This document shows positions 8,588 through 18,869 of a DNA stretch of 64,000 bases, one piece after another. Position 1 is the first letter of the stretch. Each line of letters begins with the position of its first letter. Source of the stretch: BPGX01 sp035405785 (lineage in GTDB: Bacteria; Bacteroidota; Bacteroidia; B-17B0; Aurantibacillaceae); assembly GCA_035405785.1 (NCBI GenBank), contig DAONJS010000002.1, positions 62,001 through 126,000 on the forward strand, in the 5' to 3' direction. The position numbers were made by a program, and so were the translations under genes. A model generated the notes under the pieces. It did not search any database. It worked only from the letters and a program-made list of their open reading frames with translations, and was not told where the DNA came from.

Positions 8588-9787
8588 TCATTTCTGGAAA
8601 TTTTGAAGATAATTTATGGCAACCCATGATAATGAAAGTGTTCCATAATAAAGTGCATTTTCATCAATATCAAAATAGGGTGTATGAACGTTATGAGTAA
8701 TACCTTTTCTTTTATTACCCGTTCCTAAACGATAATAAGTACCCGGAATTTTTTGAAGGTAATAAGCAAAATCATCTGCTGTCATTCTTATAGGCAAGTC
8801 AATTACATTTTTTTTACCTAATAATTCAATGGCTTTTTCTTTGAAAAATTTAGTGTGTGCAGTATCGTTGATAAGTGGCGGGTATCCTTTGATAATTTTT
8901 AGTTCAATTTTAATTTTGTATTTCTTTGAAAATTGTTGAGTAGTTTTTTCAAGATACTGATGAATACTTTTTCTTTTTTGTTCATTTAAAGTTCTGATAG
9001 TGCCTGCAATTTCAACTGTTTCAGGAATAACATTCGTAGCACCATTGGCTATGATTTTTCCAAAAGATACAACAAAATATTCTTCTAACATTTTATTTAA
9101 TGTAAAATCATTAGAAATTTTTGATAACAAATGAGATGCCACTGGTATTGGATTATTTGATCTTTGTGGCATTGCACCATGTCCGCCTTTACCTTTGATG
9201 TAAATATAAACTTCATCAGTGCTTGCCATGTATGGTCCAGATTTAAATCCTAATTTTCCTGCTTCTAAATCAGGAAAAACATGTTGAGCAATGATGCTAT
9301 GAACTTTTGGTTTTTCAAGTGCTTTTTCTTTAATCATCAGCGTAGCACCGCCGGGTAATAATTCTTCGCCGGGTTGAAAAAGTATTTTTACACAACCATT
9401 TAATTCCGACTGTAAATCCTTTAACACCAAAATACTACCAAGAGCAGAAGCAGTATGAACATCGTGACCACAAGCATGCATTACACCATTTACTTTTGAT
9501 GAATAATCACAGATATTTTTTTCTTGAATAGGTAAAGCATCAATATCTGCACGAATGGCAATACATTTTTTTGATGAAGGATTTCCTAAATAAGCTACAA
9601 TACCTGTATTAGCAAGCTTTTTATGAGGAATATTCCATTCTGATAAAAGTGTTGAAATAAATTTTGAAGTATTATATTCCTGAAAAGACAATTCGGGATA
9701 TTGATGTAAATGACGGCGAATGGACTGAACTTTTTCAAAAACACTTTCTGATTTTTGAATGAGTATTTTTTTGAGTGCTGTATTCAT
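8588..9787 (-). CDS. M20 family amidohydrolase
   Basis: 399 residues, the usual length of M20D hippurate or N-acyl-amino-acid hydrolases. Metal-binding motifs are visible: MHACGHDVHTA, PGEELLPGGA, the dimer-domain GKGGHGAMPQ and late MTADDFAYY. No signal peptide, so it is cytoplasmic. It removes acyl groups from amino acids or similar amides, and the exact substrate cannot be read from sequence. A repeat-rich gap separates it from the TlpA-like gene. Confidence 0.9.
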   Translation of the reverse strand: MNTALKKILIQKSESVFEKVQSIRRHLHQYPELSFQEYNTSKFISTLLSEWNIPHKKLANTGIVAYLGNPSSKKCIAIRADIDALPIQEKNICDYSSKVNGVMHACGHDVHTASALGSILVLKDLQSELNGCVKILFQPGEELLPGGATLMIKEKALEKPKVHSIIAQHVFPDLEAGKLGFKSGPYMASTDEVYIYIKGKGGHGAMPQRSNNPIPVASHLLSKISNDFTLNKMLEEYFVVSFGKIIANGATNVIPETVEIAGTIRTLNEQKRKSIHQYLEKTTQQFSKKYKIKIELKIIKGYPPLINDTAHTKFFKEKAIELLGKKNVIDLPIRMTADDFAYYLQKIPGTYYRLGTGNKRKGITHNVHTPYFDIDENALYYGTLSLSWVAINYLQNFQK

Positions 9788-9856
9788 TGATAATAGAATA
9801 TTGATATTTTAGAAAATGATTATTCATCTTTACTATTCGCCACTATATATTTTTTG

Positions 9857-10046
9857 CACCACATAGACACATTAGGACACATTAGGAAAGCACATAGTTT
9901 TGATAAAGCATATTCTATGTGAAAATCTATGTGTTCTATGTGTCTATTGTGGTGCCGACGCACATGACGCTTTCGGTCAGTGTCCCGACACATTTTATGT
10001 CGTCGGGACTTTAGGTCGGCATGCTGATATTTATCGTCAACATTCA
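9857..10046. repeat. Two adjoining palindromic repeat elements
   Basis: The first is an imperfect inverted repeat: arms at 9857-9872 (CACCACATAGACACAT) and 9938-9954. It is followed directly by a member of the GTCCCGAC/GTCGGGAC hairpin family, whose core is at 9974-10010 and which recurs at 52617-52656. An open frame across this stretch is just translated repeat. The gap is otherwise empty. Confidence 0.8.
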
Positions 10047-10082
10047 TTAAGTTAGTTTTTATCTTTATGTACTGAACAGTAA

Positions 10083-11210
10083 CTATTCACCAAATATCTC
10101 TTTAAGTTTTTCTTCTAATGCAGTACCTCTTAAATTTTTTGCAATGATAATACCTTGTTTATCTATTAATATATTTTGAGGAATAGAGCTGATACCAAAT
10201 GATTGTGCGACTTCATTTCCCCAACCTTTCAAATCACTCACATGTGTCCAAGTAAGTCCATCTTTTTCTATGGCTTTTAACCATGCGTTTTTATTTTGGT
10301 CTAATGAAACACCAAGAACGGTAAAACCTTTGTCTTTATACTTATTGTAAGCGGCCACCACATAAGGATTTTCCATACGACATGGACCGCACCAGCTTGC
10401 CCAAAAATCAATGAGAACATATTTTCCTTCAAAACTTCTGATATTTATTTTTTTTCCGTCAGGGTCATTTTGTTCAAATTCCATAATTTTTTTTCCGATA
10501 GCAGTACCATTTATCTGATTTAATTTTTGCATTGCCAATTTACCAAACTTCGTGTCTAAAAATTTTTTATCTAAATATGAAACAATTTGCTCTAATTCTT
10601 GTACTGATATATTTGGATTGTTATTAAATTCTTGATAAATAATATATCCGCTTACTGGAGAAGATGGATGTGATTTTATCATTTCAATTAATGAATTTTT
10701 TACTTTTTGAGAAAGTTCAGAAAATTCTTGCTGAATTTGTGTAACTTTTAATCCATCTTGTTTTTGAACGGCTTCATTATATTGTTGATATAACTCTTGT
10801 TGTTTTTTGCCAAAATTTTCCATCATTTTTCTGTAATTGAAAAAATAATCCTGTTCTTTTCCACCTTTTATTTGTGCAAATTGAAGTGAATCTAAATGAA
10901 GTTTGATTATAATATTGGGTTGGTCAATAAAGAACGGAACATTTGGAGCAGATAAAGGATTTCTATCTAAAGTAATCCAGTACATATTGATTTCAGGAGT
11001 TTTACCTTTTATCACAAAAGAATTATTTTTAATGATTGCAGAGTCCGTTATGTAATCATTGTTCCATTTATGATGAAGGTAAAGTTTATTGGTTTTATTA
11101 CCTTTAACTGTGCCTTTTATTGTATATTGAATACCTTGTGCTATAGTAATATTGACGAAAATCCCTGTAATGGAAAATGCAGATATTAAATGACTAATAA
11201 GTTTTTTCAT
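10083..11210 (-). CDS. TlpA-like thioredoxin-domain protein with DUF4369-type N-terminus
   Basis: 375 residues. A signal peptide is followed by a DUF4369-like beta domain (YTIKGTVKGNKTNKLYL), a helical middle, and a C-terminal thioredoxin fold with the active site WASWCGPCRMENP and the later cis-proline segment SSIPQNILID. Proteins of this kind are periplasmic disulfide reductases common in Bacteroidota. The partner is unknown; the cytochrome c lipoprotein gene 1.5 kb away is only a loose hint. Confidence 0.9.
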   Translation of the reverse strand: MKKLISHLISAFSITGIFVNITIAQGIQYTIKGTVKGNKTNKLYLHHKWNNDYITDSAIIKNNSFVIKGKTPEINMYWITLDRNPLSAPNVPFFIDQPNIIIKLHLDSLQFAQIKGGKEQDYFFNYRKMMENFGKKQQELYQQYNEAVQKQDGLKVTQIQQEFSELSQKVKNSLIEMIKSHPSSPVSGYIIYQEFNNNPNISVQELEQIVSYLDKKFLDTKFGKLAMQKLNQINGTAIGKKIMEFEQNDPDGKKINIRSFEGKYVLIDFWASWCGPCRMENPYVVAAYNKYKDKGFTVLGVSLDQNKNAWLKAIEKDGLTWTHVSDLKGWGNEVAQSFGISSIPQNILIDKQGIIIAKNLRGTALEEKLKEIFGE

Positions 11211-11303
11211 AAAAAAATTTTTGGTAAAAATACAGCAAAATTCAATGTAGATGTAAATTTTTAAGATATTTTTTAATAGTATTGGGCAAAATTTTATGAT
11301 GAT

Positions 11304-12641
11304 ATGAAAAAAGAAGGTTCTATTAAAGTATTAAAATTTGGTGGTACAAGCGTAGGAACACCTGAAAGAATGAGACAACTGACAAAATTGATAATCAATG
11401 ATGAACCAAAAATTGTCGTTCTATCTGCGATGAGTGGAACAACTAATGCACTTGTAAAAATAAGTGAGTATTTATATAATGGTCAATTTAAGGATGCAGA
11501 AAAGGATATTGAAAATTTATATCAAAAATATATTGATGTTTGTAATGATTTGTTGAATGGAGAATTTAAAGAAAAAGGTGTTGCGTATGTAAATAGTGTA
11601 TTTGAAACAATAAAAACTTTTAGAAGTGAAGCATTTACATTTACACAAAAAGAAGAGAAAATTATATTAGCACAAGGAGAATTATTAAGCACACATTTAT
11701 TTCATTATTATCTGCAACAAATTGGTGTAAAAAACACATTACTCAATGCTTTAGATTTTATGCGAATTGATGAAAATAATGAACCTGATATTGAATTTAC
11801 TAAAAAAGTGCTTTCTGATATTTTAAAGAAATATGAAGGAGAAAAACTTTTTATTACTCAAGGATATATTTGCAGAAATGCATTTGGTGAAATAGATAAT
11901 TTAAAAAGAGGTGGAAGTGATTATACCGCATCTATTATTGGTGCGGCAATAATGGCATCTGAAATTCAAATTTGGACAGATATTGATGGTATGCACAATA
12001 ATGATCCAAGAGTAGTTTCAAGAACTTATCCCGTAAATTATTTAAGTTTTGATGAAGCGGCGGAGTTAGCATATTTTGGAGCAAAGATATTACATCCTGC
12101 GTGTATATTACCTGCACAAAAAGCACAAATACCAGTAATTTTGAAAAACACAATGCAACCTCAAGCATTTGGAACAATTATTACAAACACATTTCCTAAT
12201 GAAGGATTTAAAGCAGTAGCAGCAAAAGATGGTATCACTGCATTGCAAATTAAGAGTTTCAGAATGCTATTGGCTTATGGATTTTTAAGAGCCATTTTTG
12301 AAATTTTTGAGAGATATAAAACGCCTATTGATATGATTACTACTTCTGAAGTAGCAGTGAGCGTTACTATTGATGACACTACACATTTATCATCTATTTT
12401 AGAAGAATTAAAACAAATTGCAAGTGTTGAAGTGATTAAAGATCAAACTATTATTTGTGTAGCAGGGTATTTACCTAAAAACAAAGCCGGATATTTATTC
12501 AAAGTAGCAGAGGCATTAAAAGATATTCCAGTAAGTATGATTTCTTATGGAGGTAGTGATTTTAATATATCTGTATTAATTCATCAGAAATACAAAAAAG
12601 ATGCTCTGGAACAATTAAATAAAGTTTTGTTTAATCTCTGA
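11304..12641 (+). CDS. lysC: Monofunctional aspartate kinase
   Basis: 445 residues, the normal length of a monofunctional aspartokinase. The phosphate-binding motif KFGGTSVGTPERM opens the protein, and the kinase core holds RGGSDYTASIIGAA and TDIDGMHNNDPRVV. Two ACT domains follow, which usually give feedback inhibition by lysine. It makes aspartyl phosphate, the first step to lysine, threonine and methionine. lysA follows after 10 bases, so this is a two-gene lysine operon. Confidence 0.95.
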   Translation: MKKEGSIKVLKFGGTSVGTPERMRQLTKLIINDEPKIVVLSAMSGTTNALVKISEYLYNGQFKDAEKDIENLYQKYIDVCNDLLNGEFKEKGVAYVNSVFETIKTFRSEAFTFTQKEEKIILAQGELLSTHLFHYYLQQIGVKNTLLNALDFMRIDENNEPDIEFTKKVLSDILKKYEGEKLFITQGYICRNAFGEIDNLKRGGSDYTASIIGAAIMASEIQIWTDIDGMHNNDPRVVSRTYPVNYLSFDEAAELAYFGAKILHPACILPAQKAQIPVILKNTMQPQAFGTIITNTFPNEGFKAVAAKDGITALQIKSFRMLLAYGFLRAIFEIFERYKTPIDMITTSEVAVSVTIDDTTHLSSILEELKQIASVEVIKDQTIICVAGYLPKNKAGYLFKVAEALKDIPVSMISYGGSDFNISVLIHQKYKKDALEQLNKVLFNL

Positions 12642-12651
12642 AAACACAATT

Positions 12652-13815
12652 ATGTTTTTTAATGATACAATTATCAAAAAAATTGTGCAATTGCCTACAC
12701 CATTTTATTATTATGATGTAGATATATTTGAATTAACTTTACAAAAAGCCATTACTGCATCAAAAAAAATAGATGGTAAAATTCATTATGCTTTAAAGGC
12801 AAATCATCAGGATAAGTTGTTACAAATTTTAGCAAAATATAATTTAGGTGCAGATTGTGTAAGTGGAGGAGAAATAAGTAAAGCATTAAAAAATAAAATA
12901 CCATCAGATAAAATTGTATTTGCTGGCGTGGGAAAAACTGATGATGAGATAGAATTAGCATTATCCGAAAAGATATTTTGTTTGAATGTTGAAAGCATAA
13001 TGGAGCTGGAAGTCATTGATTCTATTGCTAAAAGGTTGAATGTAGTGGCTTCTGTTGCTTTAAGAATCAATCCTAATGTAGATGCTTACACACATAAATT
13101 TATCACCACAGGTTTGAGTGAAAATAAATTTGGAATAAATGCTTCGGATATTAATATAACATTAGATAAACTTAAAACTCTGAAAAATGTAAAATTGATA
13201 GGTTTGCATTTTCATATTGGTTCGCAGATTACAGATTTTTCAGTGTTTAAAAATTTGTGCTTAAAAGTTAATGAAATACAAAGGTTTTTGAGTGAAAGAG
13301 ATGTGTATGTAAATCATTTAAATTTAGGTGGAGGATTGGGAATTAATTATACACATCCAGATGAATATTTATTTCCGGATTTTGAAGGATATTTCAAAGT
13401 ATTTGATGAATTTTTAGAAAGAAGAAAAAATCAGGAACTACATTTTGAATTGGGCAGAGCATTGGTAGCACAATGTGGTGCATTGATATGCAAAGTAGTA
13501 TTTAAGAAAAAATCTGGAGAAAAGAATTTTTTGATTTTAGATAGCGGAATGAATCATTTAATTAGACCTGCATTATATGAAGCATATCATAAAATTGAGA
13601 ATTTGTCAAAACATCATCAGGTAGTCAATCAGCTTTATGATGTATGTGGTCCTATTTGTGAAACAACAGATTATTTTGGAAAAAATGTATTATTGCCAGA
13701 AACTGAAAGAGGAGATATTTTTGCCATTCGTTCAGCAGGGGCTTATGGTGAAGTAATGGCTTCTGATTACAATTTAAGAGGTTATCCATCGGTTTATTTT
13801 TCAGATGAACTCTAA
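12652..13815 (+). CDS. lysA: Diaminopimelate decarboxylase
   Basis: 387 residues, a group IV PLP decarboxylase. The PLP lysine lies in HYALKANHQ near residue 48. Other marks are HFHIGSQI near residue 184, the glycine-rich NLGGGLGINY, the ELGRALVA segment, and VCGPICETTDYFG with the active-site cysteine. It converts meso-diaminopimelate to lysine. It follows lysC with a 10-base gap. Confidence 0.95.
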   Translation: MFFNDTIIKKIVQLPTPFYYYDVDIFELTLQKAITASKKIDGKIHYALKANHQDKLLQILAKYNLGADCVSGGEISKALKNKIPSDKIVFAGVGKTDDEIELALSEKIFCLNVESIMELEVIDSIAKRLNVVASVALRINPNVDAYTHKFITTGLSENKFGINASDINITLDKLKTLKNVKLIGLHFHIGSQITDFSVFKNLCLKVNEIQRFLSERDVYVNHLNLGGGLGINYTHPDEYLFPDFEGYFKVFDEFLERRKNQELHFELGRALVAQCGALICKVVFKKKSGEKNFLILDSGMNHLIRPALYEAYHKIENLSKHHQVVNQLYDVCGPICETTDYFGKNVLLPETERGDIFAIRSAGAYGEVMASDYNLRGYPSVYFSDEL

Positions 13816-13926
13816 AACATTTATCATAAATATATGCAATTAAAATAAAATAATTGCCGTTTATTAAATTTATTATAGATTAACTCAATAAGAATGTGTA
13901 ATTTTCGCAAATAAAAATTTAAATGT

Positions 13927-14646
13927 ATGAAAGTTATTATAGTTGATGATGAAAGATTGTCAAGAGAAGAATTAAAAAAATTATTAAAAAAATTTCCTGA
14001 TGTTGAAGTAATAGCAGAATGTGTCAATGCTGAAGAGGGGAAAAATAAAATTGAAGAATTAAAACCAGATTTGGTTTTTTTGGATATTGAAATGCCTGAT
14101 AAAACAGGATTTGAAATGTTGAATGAAATAAGTGCAATACCAGATGTAGTTTTTATTTCAGCTTATGATGAATATGCTATCAAAGCATTTGAATTTCAGG
14201 CATTGGATTATTTATTAAAACCCATAGATGCTCAAAGATTAGCAGAATGTATTAAAAAATATCAGGTTAAAGAAGAAAAGGAAATTCAAAGTGTTGTAAA
14301 AACGGATAAATTAGAACAAGATTCAAAAATTTTTCTGAAAGACGGAGAGTTGTGCTGGTTAGTATCCTTAAATGATATAATTGTATTTGAATCTTTAGGT
14401 AATTATGTAAAAGTAAGATTATCAAATGCACATCCCTTAATTTTTACAAGTTTGAATTCGCTTGAAGAACGACTACCATCAAAATTATTCTTTAGAGCAA
14501 ATAGAAAATACATTATTAACTTAAATCATGTAAAAAGTATTTCAACATGGGTTAATAATGGATATATTGCTAAAATGTCTAATGGTATGGAAATAGAATT
14601 AAGTCGCCGACAATCTGTAAGATTCAAAGAATTGTATGGGCTATAA
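13927..14646 (+). CDS. LytTR family response regulator
   Basis: 239 residues. A receiver domain has its acidic pocket in IVDDE and the phospho-acceptor D53 in FLDIEMPD. A C-terminal LytTR DNA-binding domain runs from about residue 140 (FLKDGELCWLVSLNDIIVFES, then RANRKYIINLNHV). No histidine kinase gene adjoins it, so the partner is elsewhere. Targets are unknown; it lies 6-12 bases before a PAP2 gene and may be co-transcribed with it. Confidence 0.93.
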   Translation: MKVIIVDDERLSREELKKLLKKFPDVEVIAECVNAEEGKNKIEELKPDLVFLDIEMPDKTGFEMLNEISAIPDVVFISAYDEYAIKAFEFQALDYLLKPIDAQRLAECIKKYQVKEEKEIQSVVKTDKLEQDSKIFLKDGELCWLVSLNDIIVFESLGNYVKVRLSNAHPLIFTSLNSLEERLPSKLFFRANRKYIINLNHVKSISTWVNNGYIAKMSNGMEIELSRRQSVRFKELYGL

Positions 14647-14658
14647 TAAATTGTGGTG

Positions 14659-15222
14659 ATGCATTTTTTTCAGGAAATGGATGAAGGTATTTTATTGTTT
14701 TTTCAATCAATTCATAATGATGAATTAGATTATTTCTTTTGGCATGTATCAGAAGCATTGATATTTTTACCTTTATGGATATTTGCTTTAATAAGAGTTA
14801 TCAAAGAGTATAATAAAACGGAGTATATTAAAATTTTAGTAATAATTGTTTTAAGTATATTTTTGAGTGACCAAATAAGTAATGTTTTTAAAAATACAAT
14901 TAAAAGAGAAAGACCAACGCATAATGAAAAATATTATGACAAAATTAAATTAGTCAATAATTACAAAGGTGGTAAATATGGCTTTTATTCTGCACATGCT
15001 TCTAATAGTGCCGCAATAGCAGTATTGACATTATTATTGATAAAAAAATCTCGCTGGAAATATATTATCATTTTATATCCATTATTATCCGGTATTAGCA
15101 GAATGTATTTAGGCGTGCATTATTTTAGTGATGTTTTAGTTGGCTGGATAATGGGAAGTATGATAGCCATTTTTGTATATTGGTTGATAAATAAATGGTG
15201 GGTATTAAATAAACACCAATGA
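14659..15222 (+). CDS. PAP2 superfamily membrane phosphatase
   Basis: 187 residues with about five membrane helices. The three phosphatase signatures are present: K78-x6-RP at 78-86, SAHA at 111-114 in place of the usual PSGH, and SRMYLGVHYFSD at 147-158 with the catalytic histidine and aspartate. Likely substrates are undecaprenyl diphosphate or phosphatidyl phosphates. The ATG at 14659 is preferred over a GTG at 14653. It overlaps the next gene by 4 bases (ATGA). Confidence 0.88.
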   Translation: MHFFQEMDEGILLFFQSIHNDELDYFFWHVSEALIFLPLWIFALIRVIKEYNKTEYIKILVIIVLSIFLSDQISNVFKNTIKRERPTHNEKYYDKIKLVNNYKGGKYGFYSAHASNSAAIAVLTLLLIKKSRWKYIIILYPLLSGISRMYLGVHYFSDVLVGWIMGSMIAIFVYWLINKWWVLNKHQ

Positions 15223-16721
15223 TTATTTTTATTGTTTATTCAATTATACTTTCTTATGCAATACTCAAGTTTTTAAATAAATTTGAGATTGACTCAAAGT
15301 TTATTTTAATTTCATTTTTAATAAAAGTTGTTTTTATAGGTTTTGTATCTTATTCAAATTTTTCTGAAAATAAAATTTTCAAAATTCCAGATGAAGACAA
15401 TTATTTTCATGATGTTATAGTTTTTCATGATTTATCTGTCAATCATCCAATATATTATTTGAAATTCTTATTGGATATTGAACCAGAAAATAAGGAGATT
15501 TTTAATCAATATTTTACTGCAACTGATGCGTGGTATAAAGCCCCTGAATTTTTTTACAATGATAACAGATGGGTTGTTAAATTTCATAGTTTAATGTGTT
15601 TGATAAGTAATGGTGAATTATCGGTGCATCGCTTGTTTTCTGCATTTATTTCTATTATTGGATTGTTGTATTGTTTTAGTTTCATATTAAAAATTTTTAA
15701 TCTTGAAGGAAGTGCAATAAAAAATAAAAAAATATTTGGATCATTATATTTCCTGTGTTCATTGTTTCCTGCTTATTTCTTGCACACAAATTTTGTTCTG
15801 AAAGAAAGTATCATGATGTTATATTTTGGTGGAATACTATGTATATTATATAAGTGGATTATTGATGAGCAATTTAATATCTCTAATGGAATAGTAGGAT
15901 TATTTTTAATTATTACATCATTCTTTTTTAGACCTGTATTTTTAGTGCCATTAATCGTATTAACATGTTTGTTTTTAATTGTCATTAAGCAACAAAAATT
16001 TAGTAAAATTCTATTATTCACTGGTAGTATATTTATGATACTGATATTTATCAATCTTATTTTTAATTATGTATTTCATAAGCCAATTATTGAAATTGTT
16101 CAATACAGGCAAGAAAGATTTTTAGATGCTTCAAGGGGTGGTATTTTTTTAGTAAATACTCAAAAATTTGTTCGTGTGCCTTATGCTTGGGAAAATCTAA
16201 AAATTGATTCTACACAAAAAATTCCAAAGGTGTATATCAGAAATGATATTCCTTTAATGTATTGGTATATTACAAATCTTAATGATACAATTATTGAAAA
16301 AAACAAAGATACAACAGAAGAATTTCAAATTTTATATTACATTGAAAGAGCCAATAAAACAGTTTATATTCATCCTGTTAACAAGCAAAAATCTTTTGTA
16401 TATAATATTAAATCTGTTTTAGAATCTGTGAATGTTTTCTTTTTTTATCCTAAAAACATCTCGGGTTTAATTGATATTGTGGTTTGGATTGAAAATTTAA
16501 TTTTGTTAGTATCATTGTTATTACTTGTTTTTTGGGCTATAAAAAATCATTCAATCATTTTAATATACTTTTTGACTTACTTTGTTTTTGTAATAATTAT
16601 TATATCAATTACTTCACCAAACATTGGTGCAATTGTAAGATATCGTTTTTTTATGCTTCCTTTAATTTTCTATATATTTGTGCTACAATTATTGATGTCA
16701 AAAAAGATGAAGCATGGATGA
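15219..16721 (+). CDS. Polytopic membrane protein, possible glycan polymerase or transferase
   Basis: 500 residues with about ten to twelve predicted membrane helices and a large extracytoplasmic loop (about residues 290-390). The acidic motif KIPDEDNYFHD after the second helix resembles the first loop of GT-C-type lipid-linked sugar transferases and related polymerases. No exact family is recognised. Its coupling to a PAP2 phosphatase fits a role with lipid-linked intermediates. It overlaps its neighbours by 4 and 8 bases. Confidence 0.6.
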   Translation: MIIFIVYSIILSYAILKFLNKFEIDSKFILISFLIKVVFIGFVSYSNFSENKIFKIPDEDNYFHDVIVFHDLSVNHPIYYLKFLLDIEPENKEIFNQYFTATDAWYKAPEFFYNDNRWVVKFHSLMCLISNGELSVHRLFSAFISIIGLLYCFSFILKIFNLEGSAIKNKKIFGSLYFLCSLFPAYFLHTNFVLKESIMMLYFGGILCILYKWIIDEQFNISNGIVGLFLIITSFFFRPVFLVPLIVLTCLFLIVIKQQKFSKILLFTGSIFMILIFINLIFNYVFHKPIIEIVQYRQERFLDASRGGIFLVNTQKFVRVPYAWENLKIDSTQKIPKVYIRNDIPLMYWYITNLNDTIIEKNKDTTEEFQILYYIERANKTVYIHPVNKQKSFVYNIKSVLESVNVFFFYPKNISGLIDIVVWIENLILLVSLLLLVFWAIKNHSIILIYFLTYFVFVIIIISITSPNIGAIVRYRFFMLPLIFYIFVLQLLMSKKMKHG

Positions 16722-17154
16722 ACCAATGTATTATCCATTTGAAAAAGACCCATTTCCAGGTACATTAAGTTATTATTTTACTAATAGATTTAATGATAAA
16801 TATGAAGTTTCTTTTTCACGCAGTAGCACAGATTATTTACATGTAACTGTATCATTTTGTGTAACAAATGAAGAGTATGAAAAGGATGCTTATTGTGTAA
16901 CTAACAAAGGCGATGTTTATAGAGTTTTAAATACATTGTGTTTGATAATATTAAAGTTTTCAATTGAAAGACCAAATATTCATCTAATAACATTTTCTGG
17001 AGAAAGGCAAAGTTTTGAAGATGAAAAAACACATCCCGTTACAATCAGAACTCGTGTGTTTATGAGGTTTGTAAAGAAATACTTCCCACCACCAATGTGG
17101 AAAGTTGTTCAAGATGGCAATTATGTTCATATACACAAAATAGCGAATAGTTAA
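16714..17154 (+). CDS. Conserved-looking protein of unknown function
   Basis: 146 residues, soluble, starting inside the end of the preceding gene (8-base overlap), which supports translation. The middle TNKGDVYRVLNTLCLIILKF followed by a GER segment loosely resembles Bacteroidota proteins of the DUF6934 type, which I cannot confirm. The aromatic start PMYYPFEKDPFPGTLSYYF is distinctive. No function is assigned. Confidence 0.6.
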   Translation: MDEPMYYPFEKDPFPGTLSYYFTNRFNDKYEVSFSRSSTDYLHVTVSFCVTNEEYEKDAYCVTNKGDVYRVLNTLCLIILKFSIERPNIHLITFSGERQSFEDEKTHPVTIRTRVFMRFVKKYFPPPMWKVVQDGNYVHIHKIANS

Positions 17155-17240
17155 AAGTGAATAGTGAAGAGTGAAAATTGAGAAATAAACATTGAATATT
17201 TATAACTAAAAATTAAAAACTAAACACTAAAAACTAAAAA
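17142..17240. repeat. Degenerate heptanucleotide array
   Basis: Runs of 7-base units such as AGTGAAT, AGTGAAG, ACTAAAA and ATTAAAA follow each other in phase. The array fills the gap between two convergent genes. The same heptad style recurs in many gaps of this window. Confidence 0.75.
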
Positions 17241-17243
17241 AAA

Positions 17244-18692
17244 CTATCCCTCTAACTTTTCTTTTATTGCTTGATTGACAAGTTTAGGATCTGCTTTACC
17301 TTTACTTAATTTCATTACTTCACCAACAAAAAGTCCTAATAATCCTTTTTTGCCTGACTTATATTCTTCAATTTTTTCAGGATATTTTGATAATACTTCT
17401 TCAATAAGCGGTAATAATTCATTTGTGTTGGTATTGATAAACAAATCTAATTCTTTGCACAATTCTTCAACACTCTTTTCAGGTTGTTTTAATAATTCAG
17501 GAAATAATTTTTGAGAAGCAGCAGAGTGGCTGATTTTATTAGCATCTATCAATTCTATAATTTTAGCAATTTGCTGTGGTGATAGTTTAAATTCAGAAAT
17601 ATGTAAAGCAGTTTCATTTAAATATGCTTTAATAATAACTGTTAGCCAGTTAGCTGCCGCTTTATAGTTTTTTGTGTATTGACAAAGTTGATTAAACCAC
17701 AATGCAAATTCTTTATCTTCTGTGATTACTGAAGCATCATATTCAGATAGTTTATATTCTTTTGTGTAGATATTAAATAATTCTTCTGGTAATGGAGGAA
17801 GTGTACTTTTAACTTTTTCAATATAATCTTGGGTTACAATAACAGGAGGCAAATCTGGTTCAGGAAAATAACGGTAATCATTTGCTAATTCTTTAGAACG
17901 AAGTGAAAATGTTATACCTTTTACAGCATCAAAACTACGAGTTTCTGAAACTATGGTATTTCCACTTTCTAATAATTCTACCTGCCTTTGAATTTCATAA
18001 TCAATAGCTCTTTGAACATTCCTAAAAGAATTCAAATTTTTTACTTCTACTTTGGTACCAAATTTTGTCTCACCTTTTTTTCTTACTGAAATATTCACAT
18101 CACAACGCAATGACCCCTCTTCCATATTTCCATCACATATTTCAAGATATCTTACCAATTTACGAATTTCCTGTAAATAATAATATGCTTCTTCACCATT
18201 ACGAATATCTGCTTCACTTACCATTTCTAATAATGGCGTGCCCGCTCTATTAAAATCAACTAATGATTCAAATGGATCAATATCGTGTAAATTTTTTCCT
18301 GCATCTTCTTCCATGTGTATTCTTATCAAACGGACTTCTTTACGAGTACCATTTTTTAAACGAAATGAAACTTTTCCGCCCGTACAAATTGGAGTTTTAT
18401 CTTGTGTAATTTGATAACCTTTTGGTAAGTCAGGATAAAAATAATTTTTTCTTGCAAATCCATTAAATTCTGTAATATTTGCATTAACTGATAATCCTAA
18501 TCTTAAAGCAAATTCAATGACTTTTTTATTAACGCGAGGTAATGTTCCCGGATATGCAAGCGTAATTTCACTAATATGAGTATTAGGTAAATCACCAAAA
18601 GAGGTAGAATCGCTACTATACATTTTACTATTGGTAAGCAATTGAATGTGGCATTCTAAACCAATCACTGGTTCATATAGTTCAACAGACAT
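17244..18692 (-). CDS. gatB: Asp-tRNA(Asn)/Glu-tRNA(Gln) amidotransferase subunit B
   Basis: 482 residues, full length. It opens with the GatB signature VIGLECHIQLLT, then has GFARKNYFYPDLPKGYQI, MEEDAGKNLHD and the metal/tRNA-binding DYRYFPEPDLPP. The C-terminal YqeY/GatB tail domain is intact. With GatA and GatC it converts Glu-tRNA(Gln) to Gln-tRNA(Gln). gatA and gatC are not in the window. The gene is convergent with the unknown gene upstream. Confidence 0.96.
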   Translation of the reverse strand: MSVELYEPVIGLECHIQLLTNSKMYSSDSTSFGDLPNTHISEITLAYPGTLPRVNKKVIEFALRLGLSVNANITEFNGFARKNYFYPDLPKGYQITQDKTPICTGGKVSFRLKNGTRKEVRLIRIHMEEDAGKNLHDIDPFESLVDFNRAGTPLLEMVSEADIRNGEEAYYYLQEIRKLVRYLEICDGNMEEGSLRCDVNISVRKKGETKFGTKVEVKNLNSFRNVQRAIDYEIQRQVELLESGNTIVSETRSFDAVKGITFSLRSKELANDYRYFPEPDLPPVIVTQDYIEKVKSTLPPLPEELFNIYTKEYKLSEYDASVITEDKEFALWFNQLCQYTKNYKAAANWLTVIIKAYLNETALHISEFKLSPQQIAKIIELIDANKISHSAASQKLFPELLKQPEKSVEELCKELDLFINTNTNELLPLIEEVLSKYPEKIEEYKSGKKGLLGLFVGEVMKLSKGKADPKLVNQAIKEKLEG

Positions 18693-18830
18693 ACAAAAAT
18701 TTTGAAGTGCGAATATAAGAACAAAAATTCAAAATAATTTTCATGTAATATTTTCTTTGTTGATTCTAACCTTCTTAATTCAATTCAATTACTTATGAAT
18801 TTGTGATTTAAAATTTCTTGTGAAAAGAAA

Positions 18831-18862
18831 TTTGTTTGATATTAAAAAAATCTGTATTTTTG
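18831..18862 (+). promoter_or_regulatory. Full Bacteroidota promoter, very close to the start codon
   Basis: TTTG at 18831-18834 and TATTTTTG at 18855-18862, 20 bases apart. The next ATG is only 7 bases further on, so the mRNA would be almost leaderless. Confidence 0.75.
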
Positions 18863-18869
18863 TTGCTGT

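Noticed and set aside
9820..10047. 75-residue minus-strand open frame
   Set aside because: It is the translation of two palindromic repeats, rich in His, Arg and Asp, with no promoter or family resemblance.
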